Below, piece after piece: positions 22,259-34,186 of a DNA stretch of 64,000 bases. Source of the stretch: Rhinopomastus cyanomelas. Its lineage: Eukaryota > Chordata > Aves > Bucerotiformes > Rhinopomastidae. The DNA is taken from the NCBI GenBank assembly GCA_013400115.1, contig VXBP01008541.1, positions 1 to 64,000 on the forward strand, given 5' to 3'. The notes below the pieces were generated by a model, which was not told where the DNA came from, did no database searches, and saw only the letters and a list, made by a program, of their open reading frames with translations. The position numbers and the translations under genes were made by a program. Positions within the stretch are counted from its first letter, which is position 1; every line of letters starts with the position of its first letter.

Positions 22259-24230
22259 TAAATTCCTGGCTACGAGACTGGTGCCGCAGGGAGGTCTTTG
22301 GGTTCTTTGGTAATTGCTGGTTTTATAAGACACCAGACCTGGTTCTGGGGCAGGAATTGGCAGGGCTCATTCAGAGGGCTTTAAACTGGATTCGAAGGGA
22401 GGTGGGATTGTTGCTGGGTGGGCACCAATGGGGCAGTGATCTGGTCTTGATGAAGACCCCGAGGTCTCCCACCATCCTAGGGTGGAATCGGAGCGCTCAG
22501 CTTGCTCCCTGGAATGCCTGCACCCCAGTGCACGCAGCACGGGGAACATGCAGGAGGAGACAGAGACATGGTGGGACAGTTTGCGTGACTGGAATGTGGT
22601 CATGGACGTTTGCGTCCTTCTCAGGAGAGACAGGCCAGCAAGGCAAGGTGGTGGAGTTGCTCTTTATGTGACAGCACAACTGGAATGTATTGAGTCCTGT
22701 CCAGGGATGGATGAAGAGAGGGTTGAGAGTGTGTGGGTGTGAATTAAGGGGCAGGCTGCCATGGGGGACACTGATGTGGGTGTCTGTTACAAGCCACCAG
22801 ATCAGGATGAGGAAGTTGATGAGGCCTTCTACAGGCAGCTGACAGCAGCCTCACAGCTACAGGCCCTGGTTCTCATGGGAGATTTTAACTACTCTGGTAT
22901 TCGTTGGAAGTTCTACTCAGCCAGCCACCCACCCACAGTCCAGGAGGTTCCAAGTAACTATAGACCGGTCAGCCTCACCTCCATCCCACGAAAGGTGATG
23001 GAACAGTTTATCCTTGATGCTGTCTCTAGGCACATCAAGGACAGGAGGGGCATTAGGGACAGTCAGCATGGCTTCGCCAACGGGAAGTCATGCTTGACCA
23101 TCCTGAGAGCCTTTTACGAGGGCACAACCAGGTGGAATGATGGTGGCAGAGCCGTGGATGTGGTCTGTCTTGACTTGAGGAAGGCATTTGACTCAATCTC
23201 CCACGGCATCCTTGCAGCCAAACTGAGGCCGTGTGGGCTGGATGATCGGCTAGTGAGGTGGATGGTGAATGGACTGGGACAGTTGGAGGCCTGTATCTAG
23301 TGGAATCCCCCAAGGGTCTGGTACTGGGACCAGTCCTATTCAATCTATTGGATGACGGATTAGAGTGTCAGCAAGTTTGCTGATGACACCCCAGCAGACT
23401 GTGCTGCCATTCAGTGGGACCTGGATGGGCTAGAGAGCTGGGCAGAGAGAAATTTAATGAACTGTAACAAGGGTAAGTGTAGGGTCTGGCATCTGGGCAA
23501 GAACAACCCCAGATACCAGTGTGGTAGGAGACCAACCTGTTGGAGAGCAGTGTAGGAGAAAGGGACCTGGGGGTCTTGGTGACCAGCAGGATGACCATGA
23601 GCTGTCAGTGGGCCCTTGAGACCAAGAAGGCCAGCAGTATCCCGGGGTGGATCAGAAGGCGGATGGTTAGCAGATGGGGAGAGGTTCTTCTCCCCTTCTA
23701 CTCTGCCCTGGTGAGACCACATTTGGAATCTTGTGTCCAGTTGTGGGCCCCTTGGTTCAAGAACGGCACAAAACTGCTGGTGAGAGTCCAGCACAGAGCA
23801 ACAAAGATGGTGGTGAAGGGTGTAGAACATCTCCCTGATGAAGAACAGCTGAGGGAGCTGGGTCTCTTTAGTTTGGAGGAGACTGAGGGGTGACCTCATT
23901 AATGTCTGTAAATATGGAAAGTCAGGGAGATGAAACCAGGTTCTTCTCAATGTCTCTAGTGATAGGACAAGGGGCAACGGGTGTGAGCTGGAACAGAGCA
24001 GGTTCCATATAAATATCAGAAGGAACTTTCTCACAGTGAGGGTGACAGGGCGCTGGAATGGGCTGCTAAGTGGGGTTGTGGAGTCTCCTTCTCTGGAGAC
24101 ATTTAAAACCCGTCTGCATGCACTCCTGCGTGACTTGCTCTAGGTGATCCTGCTCTGGCAGGGAGGTTGCACTAGATGATCTTTCTAGGTCCCTTCCAGT
24201 CTCTAATGTTCTGTGAATCTGTGAACCTGT
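22259..24230 (+). mobile_element. Longest CR1 LINE relic in the window, type A
   Basis: About 2 kb spanning the start of ORF2, endonuclease, part of the reverse transcriptase and the complete type A 3' region with tail 'ctctaatgttctgtgaatct'. It has lost the middle of ORF2 (joint near 22915-22945), and frames are broken elsewhere. It cannot encode a working enzyme. Confidence 0.95.
22540..23395 (+). pseudogene. Broken CR1 ORF2: endonuclease joined to reverse transcriptase by deletion
   Basis: The relic encodes a non-functional LINE endonuclease/reverse transcriptase. Visible pieces are an APE-type endonuclease segment (VGVCYKPPDQ at about 22776, then LVLMGDFNYSGIRW to 22911), followed after a deletion by RT text: NYRPVSLTSIPRKVMEQ at about 22954, DSQHGFANGKSCLT at about 23059 and LDLRKAFDSISHGIL at about 23169. 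The catalytic FADDT text survives near 23372 but in a frame separated by an internal stop and a lost block after GLGQLEACI. Upstream endonuclease text is split over two frames between 22480 and 22740. Type A sequence downstream shows it belongs to the same insertion. Confidence 0.92.
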
Positions 24231-24595
24231 AGGGATGAGGACTCCACCACTGCCCTGGGCAGTCCATTCCAGGTTGTGATCACCCTTTTGGTGAGGAAGG
24301 GCTTCCTAACATCCAACCTAACCCTCCCCTGGCAGCATCAGGCCCTGCCCTCTCATCCTGGCATGGGTTGCGTGGGAGAAGAGCTTTACCTCCACCTTAC
24401 TCCAAACTCCCTTCAAGGAGTTGTAGAGAGGGAGAACGTCCCCCCTGAGTCTCGTTTTCTCCAGGCTAAACACCCCCAGCTCCTTCAGCCTCTCCCCATC
24501 AACCTTTCCCTTCAGTCCCTTCCCCAGCCTTGTTGCTCCTCTGCACCTACTCCAGGCCTTCAATGTCTTTGTTGAAGTGAGGAGCCCAGCACTGC
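24231..24595 (-). mobile_element. CR1 LINE fragment, type B
   Basis: Contains 'gcttcctaacatccaaccta' and 'ctgccctgggcagtccattc'. It abuts the 3' end of the plus-strand CR1 relic. Confidence 0.9.
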
Positions 24596-24979
24596 ATCAT
24601 GAAGATCATTCAGGAAGGTCAGTCATTGTGTGCCACGATGCTTTCTGGTGTCTCTCTGGCAAAATTGCATATAAAGAACTGCATTTGGAGCGTGGCTGCT
24701 CACAGGCCTCTCCAAGTGATGCTGTTTGGTGTTCCTCTATGCATTATTACCCATCAGAAGGCTTCGTTCTTCACATTCCTTCCTGCATGACCGAAGAGAC
24801 AGAAAACGGTTCCTAGCTTCATCCTGGCACCAGCCTAATCTGGGTTTGCATTGTTGATAGTTTTATTTTCCTTTCCATGATGCTGGCTTGGTAGTATGTG
24901 CTTGAGTTCTGCCTTTGTGACGAGCTCTGCTAAATGAAGCTCTCTGGGCTGAGGTTTTTGAAGGGGTTTGTTGGTTCTC
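24596..24979. other. No recognisable feature
   Basis: Unique-looking sequence. Confidence 0.5.
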
Positions 24980-25242
24980 TCTGCAGGACAAGAGGCACTG
25001 GGCACAAACTGGAACCCAGGAGATTCAGTTTAAACAGAAGGAAAAACTTCTTCATGGTGAGGGAAACAATGCCCTGGCCCAGGCTGCCCAGAGGGGCTGG
25101 GGAGTCTCCTGCTCTGGAGGCATCCCAAACCCACCTGGACTGTTCCTGTGGAGTCTGCTCTGAGGGAACCCCTCCTCGCAAGGAGGTTGGACTAGATGAT
25201 CTCCAGAGCTTTCTTCCAAACTACCCCATTCTGTGGATCTTT
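24980..25242 (+). mobile_element. CR1 LINE 3' fragment, type G
   Basis: 'ctctggaggcatcccaaacc' and 'ggttggactagatgatctcc', with tail 'ccccattctgtggatct'. Confidence 0.9.
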
Positions 25243-25657
25243 GGAACTGTCCAAAATCTGACTCAGCATCACTGTGAGCAACCTGCTTTAGTTTTACCTT
25301 GCACAGAGCAGGGACTTCAGCTGAACCATCTCTGGAATTGCCTTCCAGCTGCAGCTATTCCCTCATTCTTTATCTCCTTATGAAAAACACAGCTTTGGAC
25401 TACTCTGATACAACATCTCTATCAGAACTCTTCCTGAAGTTGAGTGTTCTTGGTAGACTCAGGAGTCTTGGAATGCTGGTGGCAGTGCCCACCTTTAAAT
25501 TAGTCATTACAGACCAGTTAATTTCAAATGATTAATTGCTTCTAGTGATTGAACAGTCATTACAATAATTTTATTGCACAAAATTGAGCACTTCTGGAAG
25601 TCTTTTTTAACCCAAATTATGAAAATCAAGCTTTGTGGAAGCAAAATAGCTTTTAGT
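25243..25657. other. No recognisable feature
   Basis: Unique-looking A/T-rich sequence. Confidence 0.5.
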
Positions 25658-25998
25658 ATCATAGAATCATCATAGGGTTGGAAGGGACCTTCAAAGGGCA
25701 TCCAGTCTAACCCCTCCTACAACAGGCCCCTAGGGCCATCTCTAACCAGAACAGATTGCCCAGAACCCCATCCAGCCTGACCCTGCATGGCTCCAGGAAT
25801 GAGGTCTCCACCCCCTCTCTGGGCAGCCTGTTCCAGGGATCTTCCACTCTCAGACTGAAGACCTTTTCCCTCCTGTCCACCCTCACTCCGCCCTTTTCCA
25901 GCTTCAAACCATGACCCCTCATGCTGTCACTCGCTGGCCTTGGGAACAGTCTTCCCCAGCCTTCTGACAGCATCTCTCAGGGATAGGAAGATCCCCTC
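25658..25998 (-). mobile_element. CR1 LINE 3' fragment, minor subfamily
   Basis: Head 'gggttggaagggaccttcaa', then 'gggcatccagtctaacccct' and 'ctctctgggcagcctgttcc'. Related to 58262-58515. Confidence 0.87.
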
Positions 25999-27005
25999 AC
26001 AGCCTTGATGTTCTTGATAAGCTACTGTTGGACTTGGACTTGACACTGGATTCCCAGTTTGCTGAGGAGGAGTAGCCTATGAGATGACCCTCTCTCTCTG
26101 GGTACAAACCAAGATTGTGGAGTTGATTGAGACTTTTTAGGTGGTTCTGCTTTTCAGTGATTTGGATCCTGCTTGAGCAGGAAGGTTGGACCTGATGGCC
26201 TTTGAAGGCCCCTTCCAACCCTAATCAACTGTGTAATCTCTGTGTAAACCCTCTTCATTGCCTCGGATTGTTCCTCTTTTCCACCTAACTTCAGTCATCA
26301 GCACAAAAGCTGGAGCTGATTCAGCTTCCTAGTTCTTCTGTGGCTCCTTAACTCCAGTTGGCCTGTTTTAGGGGCCACTCGTGCTTTGCTGACAACGACA
26401 ACTTGAGTGACTGAAACCAAACCCCCGTTCCTGTATGATGTCTCTTTTGTTCCTGTATGATGTCTTTTTTGTTCCTTTATGCTGAATCTCTGCCCTGACT
26501 CCAGGTGCCAGACGCAGACGACCCAGCTCATTTTATCTATGCTCAGTGAACTTCACCTCTAAGAATATTCATCCTCCCAGCCTCTGTGGCTGACGGGGTG
26601 GTATTGGCTCTAATAATCTCCTGGCTGAGCTGACCCTGTGCTTGGCTCTCATCACTTTCACCCATTTCATTACTCAACACTGCTGCTGACATCTTCCTAA
26701 TGACTCTGATGTAATCAGTGATGCAGAGCAATGTCAATGCACTCAGGCTGCTTCTGCCCCCTCTCCAGCACCAACGCTCTTCATGCCACTTGTTTTTCTT
26801 TTCCTTTCCGAGTTGATCACCTACTTTGTTTTCAGTTTCTTCCCTCCTCTGCTCAGCCTAATAATCTGTCAAGTTATTCTTGTCCTTTTCTTTCCAACAG
26901 CAGTGCCAGTCCCGTTCACGTTGCCACAGACACCGTGGAGCTGATTTTGTGATGACTGTGTGTCCATTTGCTCTGCCACCAGCATCTGCATCTTTTCTAA
27001 ACTGT
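25999..27005. other. Repeat-poor stretch with a CR1 tail and a short direct repeat
   Basis: A + strand CR1 tail is at 26159-26238 ('gaaggccccttccaacccta'). 'gttcctgtatgatgtct' occurs twice in tandem at about 26428-26470, with a third partial copy. 26500-26960 is unique-looking and could hold conserved noncoding sequence; comparison would be needed. Confidence 0.55.
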
Positions 27006-27603
27006 GTTGCCAGCTGTCTCCTGGGCTGGATCACAGGATGTGTCACCAGCAGGTCAAGGGAGCTGATTCTACCCCTCTGCCCTGGTGACAACTCTCCTGG
27101 AGTCCTGTGCCCTGTTCTGAAGTCCCCAGGACAAGAAGGACCTGGAGCTGTTGGAGTGAGTCCAGAGCAGGCCATAAGGGGATCAGAGGACTGTAGCCCC
27201 TCTGCTCTGGAGACAGGCTGAGGGAGCTGGAGCTGTTCACCTGGAGAGGAAAAGGCTCGGGGTGGGGGGGAACCTTAGGGCAGCTTCCAGTGCCTAAAGG
27301 GGCCTGGAAAGCTGGAGAGTAACTTTCTCTGAGGGATCCAGTGCTAAGACAAGGGAGATGGGTTCAAGCTCAAAGAGAGGAGACTGAAATGAGATCTGAG
27401 ACAGAAATCCCTCCCTGTGAGTGTGCTGAGGCCCTGGAATATGTTGCCCAGGGAGGTGGTGGCTGCTCCATCCCTGGCAGTGTCCAAGGCCAGGTTGGAT
27501 GGGGCTGTGGGCACCCTGGTCTGCTGAGAGGTGTCACTGCCCGTGGCAGGGAGGTGCAACTGGGTGAGCTCTGAGCTCCCTTCCACCCTAAACCAATCTA
27601 TGA
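27006..27603 (+). mobile_element. CR1 LINE 3' fragment, type C
   Basis: From ORF2-end text ('gcaggtcaagggagctgatt') to 'tgctgaggccctggaatatg' and 'ccaccctaaaccaatctatg'. Confidence 0.92.
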
Positions 27604-28339
27604 CTTTTCTGTCTGTCATCCACTTTCTCTTTGGTAACTTCACCAAACCAAGGCAGCAAGTGGGGATGATCTTTATGGGTGTCAGGCTCTGTCTTTATGA
27701 ACAAATGCCTTTCAGTCCCCATTGGTTATGTCCCACCAAGGTGAGATCAGCCTAAGATACTGTGGCTGTACCTTACCCCTGTTTCACTGTGTTTCCCGTG
27801 GCAGGTCGCGTGGGCATGAGCCAGGAGAGTCTTCCTGTGATCAGCAAGATGCTGTTTTCATCTTTCTGGTGCCAATTTTGTACTCTAGGGCCATGCTTTG
27901 TGGTGCCTTGACAACTTCAATGGCCTCCTCCTAGGGAGAAGCTTTTATAGGGCTGCCCTGCAACAAGCTGCAGCTGCCTATAGGAATTGTTTCTCTGGGG
28001 AATTTGTCCTTGTTAAATTCTACTGCTGTATAAGGTCTGGTACCACGTCCCTTCAGAAATGTGGTTGAGTTCTTTGATGAATGGAAAATCCCTGGTAAAG
28101 AGCAGCCAGACATTGCAAGAATATTTTAAGCTGCTAAAAGCAACAGGAAATCCATAACTTTCAGTTACTTTGTCCAAACGATAAGAAATAATTTTGTGTT
28201 CAAGTTCTAATTTGGTTATCCACCAGGAATTTTCTTGGCTTTCAGCTGTGTTCAGTGACTTCCTCATGTTCTGGAAACACAAACATGCTTCAGACCCACT
28301 TGGAATTGAGAGCGGAAATAGATCTGTGTTACTATTCAG
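27604..28339. other. No recognisable feature
   Basis: About 735 bp of unique-looking intron sequence. Confidence 0.5.
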
Positions 28340-28980
28340 TCAATTCATTAATGACTTAGATGAGGGAACAGAGAGCACTGTCAGCAAGTCTGCTGATGAC
28401 ACAAAGCTGGAAGGAGTGGCTGACACCCCAGCAGACTGTGTTGCCATTGAGAGGGACCTGGACAGGCTGCAGAATTGAGTGGGAAGACACTGAATGAACT
28501 AGAACAAGGGCAGTGTAGAGTCTGGCATCTGGGCAAGAACAACTCCAGGGACCAGGACAGAGTGAAGAGTGACCTGTTGGAGAGCAGTGTAGGAGAAAGG
28601 GACCTTGGGGTGCTGTGGCCAGCAGGATGGCCAGGAGACAGCAATGGGCCCTTGTGGCCAAGAAGGCCAACAGCATCCTGGGGTGGGTCAGAAGGGGGAT
28701 GGTTGGTAGATGGAGAGAGGTTCTTCTCCCCCTCTACTCTATCCTGTTGAGACCACATCTGGAGTCTTGTGTCCAGTTCTGGGCCCCTCAGATCCAGAAG
28801 GACACAGAGCTGCTGGAGAGAGTCCAGTGCAGAGCCACAGAGATGGTGAAAGGAGTGGAGCATCTCCCTGCTGAGGAAAGGCTGAGGGAGATGGGGCTCT
28901 GGAGCTGAGATAAAAGGAGACTGGGGGGTGACCCCATGAATGTTGATAAATATGTGAAGGCTCCTTCCTCCTGACACCCA
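28340..28980 (+). mobile_element. CR1 LINE, type A, 3' end replaced by a 20-bp inversion
   Basis: Starts at RT text ('gcaagtctgctgatgacac') and follows type A to 'gttgataaatatgtgaagg'. Then 28961-28980 reads as the reverse complement, with one mismatch, of the next expected type A bases, and CR1 similarity ends. Normal CR1 copies are 5' truncated, so loss of the 3' end is unusual. Confidence 0.9.
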
Positions 28981-29384
28981 GGAGACCCCCTTTTCAAGGG
29001 GTTTGCTCCTCTGGAGCATCGATTTCTTTCAGTTCAAGCTGACAAAACAATTCTACAGAATAAAACAAATGTGGTTCCAAGTGCTCCCAGGAGAGCAGGT
29101 GGGACAAGAAGGGTGCTTCTTGCTGTGGGGTGTGATATTTGAGCCTGACTTTATCTCCATGGCCTGAGGAAATTCTGATGTAATTGGTGAAATCTTAAGT
29201 GAACTGAAGGAGAACTTCCAGCTCAAGTTGGAATGTTAGGTGTGGAGTTCTGTATAAACTCACCCTATGGTTAAATTTCTAGACACTAATTTAAAGCTAT
29301 GTATTAAATTACTAATTAATCCCTTTGTCTTTTCAACACTGAGCAATTAACTACCTGTTTACAGTGAGCCCAGCTGGCTTTGTG
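28981..29384. other. No recognisable feature
   Basis: Unique-looking sequence following the micro-inversion. Confidence 0.5.
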
Positions 29385-29750
29385 CTGCATGAGAGGCTCC
29401 CAGGTGATCTTCCAGCAGCTTTCCAGTCTCTGAAGTGGGCTACAAGAAAGCTGGGGAGGAGCTTTTGACAGGGGTGGTAGTGAGAGGACAAGGGGAAAAG
29501 GTTCCAGACTTGAAGAGGGGAGACTGAGGTTGGACATGAGGAACCAGTTCTTTGCTGTGAGGGTGGGGAGATGCTGGAGCAGGTTGCCCAAGGCAGTTGT
29601 GGCTGCTCCAATACTGGCAGTGTTGAAGGGCAGGTTGGCTGGGGCCCTGAGTAACCTGCTCCAGTGAAGGTGTCCCTGCCTATGCAGAGGGGTTGGAACT
29701 GGATGATCTTCAAGGTCCCTTCCAACCCTGGGCCATTCTAGGATTCTGTG
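29385..29750 (+). mobile_element. CR1 LINE 3' fragment, type F
   Basis: 'gagactgaggttggacatga', 'gttgcccaaggcagttgtgg' and tail 'ccattctaggattctgtg'. Confidence 0.93.
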
Positions 29751-30867
29751 AAAATGACTGTTTAGTGGTGGGTTTTTATCGTGTGAGACTTTTCCTCCCC
29801 CTCTCAGCTAGAATCCTGTGCATGTCACGAGAACGGAGGCTGTGTGGTACTGGTTTGAACGTCTGGATGCTTCACTGCTGGCATTTTTCCTCTTTGAATC
29901 TTGTTTGCATCATTCCAATTTAACTTAACTAAAGGGAAAATGAAGATTTATAGCTCTGTGATAATTCCCTGAGTAAGGGAAAGCTGTGGTCTCTGCACCA
30001 GAGCTGCTGAGTAGCTGCTCTGTGAATTGGTTCACGTCACTACAACAGATTATTACCTTGAATTTCTGGTAAAATATTACACAAATAATTAGCAGGTTAA
30101 AGGGATTAAACCAGCAGATTAAAAACCATCAGGAAATTGAGGGATAAAATAGACCTTTAAGATCATTGAGTGTCGTTATAAGCATCGACAATGTTTTTTG
30201 TGGTTGGATCAGAGGATCTGTGATCAGTGATTAACAGAAGAGTTTAAACAAGTAGCAGGATCAAACAGCAATTATGGGAGAAATCTAGTTCTTACTGCTT
30301 CATCACTTGCTGTCTGCCTACGTGTGACAGTTGTGTTTTGATTATATTTTACCTTCTTCTGTGAACTGGACTGGTTTTGCTGGCTCGGCAGCGAGCGCCG
30401 TGGCCTCTCAGCACATTTAAATCCCTCACCTGTGTGTCCTGGGCAGAGCTGCTGCGCAGAGATAAGGTTGGTTTCTTGCAGCCCCCGAGCACTGGGATTC
30501 CAGGCTCTTCTTCCAAGGGCATTTTGCTGTGATGAAGCATCTCAAGTGACAAGGAAGACGTGGAGTTGTGTTAAACACCCCTGCTGGCCCTGAGACAAGG
30601 GAGAGGAAATGGAAATGATGGAAAATTGCATTTTGAAACTGTTAACAGAGCTTCACAGAGAACTGTGAGGCAGGAGTGCTGATCTCAGCCAGTTTCACCC
30701 GTTAAATAACAGGGAGGACCTGTCCTGCCCAGCGTGTGCATCAAATCCAAATCCAACTGAGCCCTTCTGAACTCGTGGTTCTGCGTGGTTTTCCATCCAA
30801 GGTCACAGACACGGTTCTGTCAAGGATTGAATCTGTCTCTTCAGCCCATTGCTCCTGTAACAGCCTC
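29751..30867. other. 1.1-kb CR1-free stretch
   Basis: Unique-looking intron sequence. A short G/C-rich spot lies at 30380-30402. No exon or RNA gene could be supported. Confidence 0.5.
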
Positions 30868-31330
30868 TCAGACTCTCTTTGGTTGGAAGAGACCTTTTAA
30901 GATCAAGTCCAGCCTTTGACCCAGCACTGCCAGGTCCCCACTAACCCCTGAGCACCACATCTCCATGGCTTTTCCATCCCACCAGGGATGGAGACTCCAT
31001 CACTGCCCTGGGAAGCCTGTTCCAGTGTCTGGTAACGCTTTCAGTGAAGAAATTCTTCCCAACATCCAGCCTTAACCTCCCTTGGTGCAGCTTGCAGCCC
31101 TTTTCTCTGGTCTGATCGCTTGCCACCAGGAAGAAGAGGCCCTCCTTGCTCCAACCTCCTTCCAGGGAGCTGTGGAGAGCAGTAAGGTCTCCCGTCAGCC
31201 TCCTTTTCCCCAGGCTAAACAATCCCAGTTCCTTCAACCACTCCTCAGAGCCCTTGTGCTCCAGATCCTTCAGGGGCCTTGTTGCCCTTCTCTGGATGTG
31301 CTCCAGCACTCTTGTGTCCTTTATCTTCCC
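30868..31330 (-). mobile_element. CR1 LINE fragment, older minor subfamily
   Basis: Head 'tggttggaagagacctttta', then 'ccatcactgccctgggaagc' and 'cttctctggatgtgctccag'. Confidence 0.87.
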
Positions 31331-31582
31331 AAAGGAAACTGAGGCAGTGCCTGAGGTTTCTGAGGTTCTTGCAGCCCCAGAGCATTGGCCTGGCACCCTC
31401 TGTGTGTGGTGGTCTCTTGCAGAATCCATGTCTGACCTGGTTTGAATGCTGAATGTGTGTAAGCACTTCAGTTTTGCAGTCCTGAGTCATTCTGTTATTT
31501 CTACATCATTAATTAACTTCAAAACCTATTGATTAGAAATTTACCTGGGAAATCATTTGTCTTGGATGCCCAGCATAGGAAG
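31331..31582. other. No recognisable feature
   Basis: Unique-looking sequence. Confidence 0.5.
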
Positions 31583-31722
31583 ATCACAGAATCACAGAAT
31601 CATTAGGGATTGGAAGGGACCTCGAAAGATCATCCAGTCCAATCCCCCTGCCAGAGCAGGACCCCGTAGACCAAGTCACACAGGAACACGTCCAGGTGGG
31701 TCTTAAACATCTCTGGGGTTAG
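31583..31722 (-). mobile_element. CR1 LINE 3' end, type A
   Basis: Double 'atcacagaatcacagaatc' head and 'aagatcatccagtccaatcc', truncated at 'gtgggtcttaaacatctc'. Confidence 0.94.
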
Positions 31723-31917
31723 TTCTTTAGCCTGAAACTGGATGCAGTTTATCTGCAGTGCTGTGTGGATAAACTACGAATAAATTTAGCTTCTGCTGTA
31801 GGGTTATGCTCCTCAGCTCTTACCAGGGACTCAGGTGTGTCAAGGATTCTGTGGGTGATAACTGTTCACCAGATGGATCAAGGACATCCTGATTTCTGAC
31901 CTACAGCATCTATTTAG

Positions 31918-32314
31918 TGTGAAGAAAGGGAGGCTCAGGGAGACCTCCTCACTGTCTGCAGGTAGCTGAAAGGAGGGTGTGGAGAGGTAGGGGTTGAAAA
32001 GAGGATGTGGAGTTTGGGATTGGGCTCTTCTCCCAAGGAAAAAGCGATAGGACATGAGGAAGTGGCCTCAGCTTGCACCAGGGGATGTTGAGTTAGGCCC
32101 TGAGAAGAAACTTCTTCCTGGAAAGGGTCCTCAGACCTCTCCAGAGGCTGCCCAGGGAGGGGTTTGAATGGCCATCCCTGGCCATGTTTCCCAGTTGGGG
32201 AGATCTGGAGCTTAGGGTCAGGGTTTAGCAGTGACCTTGGGACACTCGGGTTCAGGGTTGGACTCAATGAGCTTGAAGGGTTTTTCCAACCCAGTTGGTT
32301 CTATGATTTTATGA
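31918..32314 (+). mobile_element. CR1 LINE 3' fragment, type D
   Basis: 'ctggaaagggtcctcagacc', 'tggccatccctggccatgtt' and tail 'ggttctatgattttatg'. Confidence 0.92.
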
Positions 32315-32787
32315 CAGCAAGGGTTCTGTGGTCTGGAACCATACAGCAGTTGTTGTGGATCTGTAACAGAGAAGGATCCGTAACCACTTCCAGAAGACAC
32401 ACTCACTCATTCCACCCCCTCACACCTCCCCACACACGTATTTGGAAGCCAAGAGCTGTGAATGATCCGACCACGTTAACAGTGATTGAACAATTCTGAC
32501 TCAGAGCTGAAACTTGAATGTAGCTAAATGAGACAGAGAAACTGTGTCTGCTAAGTGACATAATGATTTATTCCCACGGTATCTTCTTTGAGTCTGTGAG
32601 TTGCTTGATATTATCTTCATGACACGAGGGAGAAACCAGAGGAGTGACTTTATTGTTATAAGAAAGTGTGAATCAGAGTCCTTTTTGTTTTTGAACTTGC
32701 TTGCTGCCAGTTTAGAATTTGAAGAACTTTAGTTTGAGGATCAAAATCATCTTGGAAAAATAGTTAGAATTCTGGAATCATGGCATG
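32315..32787. other. No recognisable feature
   Basis: Unique-looking intron sequence. Confidence 0.5.
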
Positions 32788-33672
32788 CACTGCTGATGAC
32801 ACAAAGCTGGGTGGTGTCGCCGACACCCCTGCAGACTGTGCTGTCATTCAGCAAGATCTGGACAGGCTGGAGAGCTGGGCAGGGAGAAATGTAATGAAGT
32901 ATAACAAGGGTAAGTGTAGAGTCTGGCATCTGGGCAAGAACAACCCCAGGGACCAGTAGAGGTTGGGGACTGACCTGTTGGAGAGAAGTGTTGGACAAAG
33001 GGGCCTGGGGGTCGTGGTGGACAGCAGGATGACCATGAGCCAGCAGTGTGCTCTTGTGGCCAAGAGGGCCAACAGCATCCTGGGGTGGATCAGAAGGGGG
33101 GTGGTTAGCAGATGGAGAAAGGTTCTTCTGCCTCTCTACTCAGCCCTGGTGAGACCACATCTGGAGTGTTGTGTCCAGTTGTGGGCTCCTCAGTTCAAGA
33201 GGGATGTGGAGCTGCTGGAGAGGGTCCAGCGTAGGGCAACGAAGATGATGGAGGTGGAGCACCTCCCTTACGAGGAGAGGTTGAGGAGTTGAGTCTGTTC
33301 AGCTTGGAAAAGAGACTGAGGGGTGACCTCATTAATGTCTACAAATATTTGAGGGGTGGGTGTCAGGAGAATGGAGCCAGGCTCTTCTCAGTGTCATCTA
33401 GTGACAGGACAAGGGCCAGTGGGTGTGAGCTGGAACATAGAAGGTTCCACATCAACCTGAGAAGGAACTTCTCAGTGAGGGTGACAGTGAGGGTGACAGA
33501 GCACTGGAAGGGGCTGTCCAGGGTGGTTGTGGAGTCTCCCTCTCTGGAGATGTTTAAGACCCGCCTGGATGTTTTCCTGTGTGATTTGGTCTAGGTGATC
33601 CTGCTGTGTCAGGGGGATTGGACTGGATGATCTTTCGAGGTCCCTTCCAGTCCTCAATGATTCTGTGATCAT
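32788..33672 (+). mobile_element. CR1 LINE, type A, near-complete 3' half
   Basis: From RT-end text ('tgctgatgacacaaagctgg') to 'cctcaatgattctgtgatc'. A local 'gtgagggtgacagtgagggt' duplication is present at 33475-33496. Confidence 0.95.
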
Positions 33673-33716
33673 TAAGGTTGGAAGAGACCTGCAGGATGAT
33701 CAAATTCAATCGTCAA
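33673..33716 (-). mobile_element. CR1 head relic
   Basis: 'aaggttggaagagacctgca' is a typical CR1 reversed tail, directly joined to the preceding plus-strand tail. Confidence 0.65.
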
Positions 33717-33784
33717 CTTCCTGATTTATTGTAATTTCCAGTTAGTTTCCTATCAGAAACGTACTTTATTTGATGTGCAAATAC

Positions 33785-34186
33785 AGAATCCCAGAAGGAT
33801 TGAGGCTGGAGAAGCCCTCTGAGCTCTGCCAGCCCAGCCCAGGACCTAACATCACCCCGTTGACCAGACCAGGGCACTAAGGGCCACAGCCAGGCTGTCC
33901 TTGAACACCTCCAGGGATGGGGACTCCACCACTGCCCTGGGCAGTCCAGTCCAGGCTCTGATCACCCTTTGCCTGAGAAGGGGCTTCCTAACATCCAACC
34001 TCACCCTCCCCTGGCAGCTTCAGGCCCTGCCCTCTCATCCTGGCTCTTGTTGCCTGGGAGAAGAGCCTGACCCCCACCTGACTGCAACCTCCCTTCAGGT
34101 AGTTGGAGAGAGGGAGAAGGTCCCCCCTGAGTCCCCTCTTCTCCAGGCTAAACACCCCCAGCTCTCTCAGCCTCTCCTCATCAGAC
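33785..34186 (-). mobile_element. CR1 LINE fragment, type B
   Basis: 'cccaggacctaacatcaccc', 'gcttcctaacatccaacctc' and 'ctccaggctaaacaccccca'. Confidence 0.93.

Noticed and set aside
22259..24230. Endogenous retrovirus pol gene
   Set aside because: The endonuclease and RT text is of LINE (CR1) type, followed by a CR1 3' region and tail; no protease, integrase or LTR pair.
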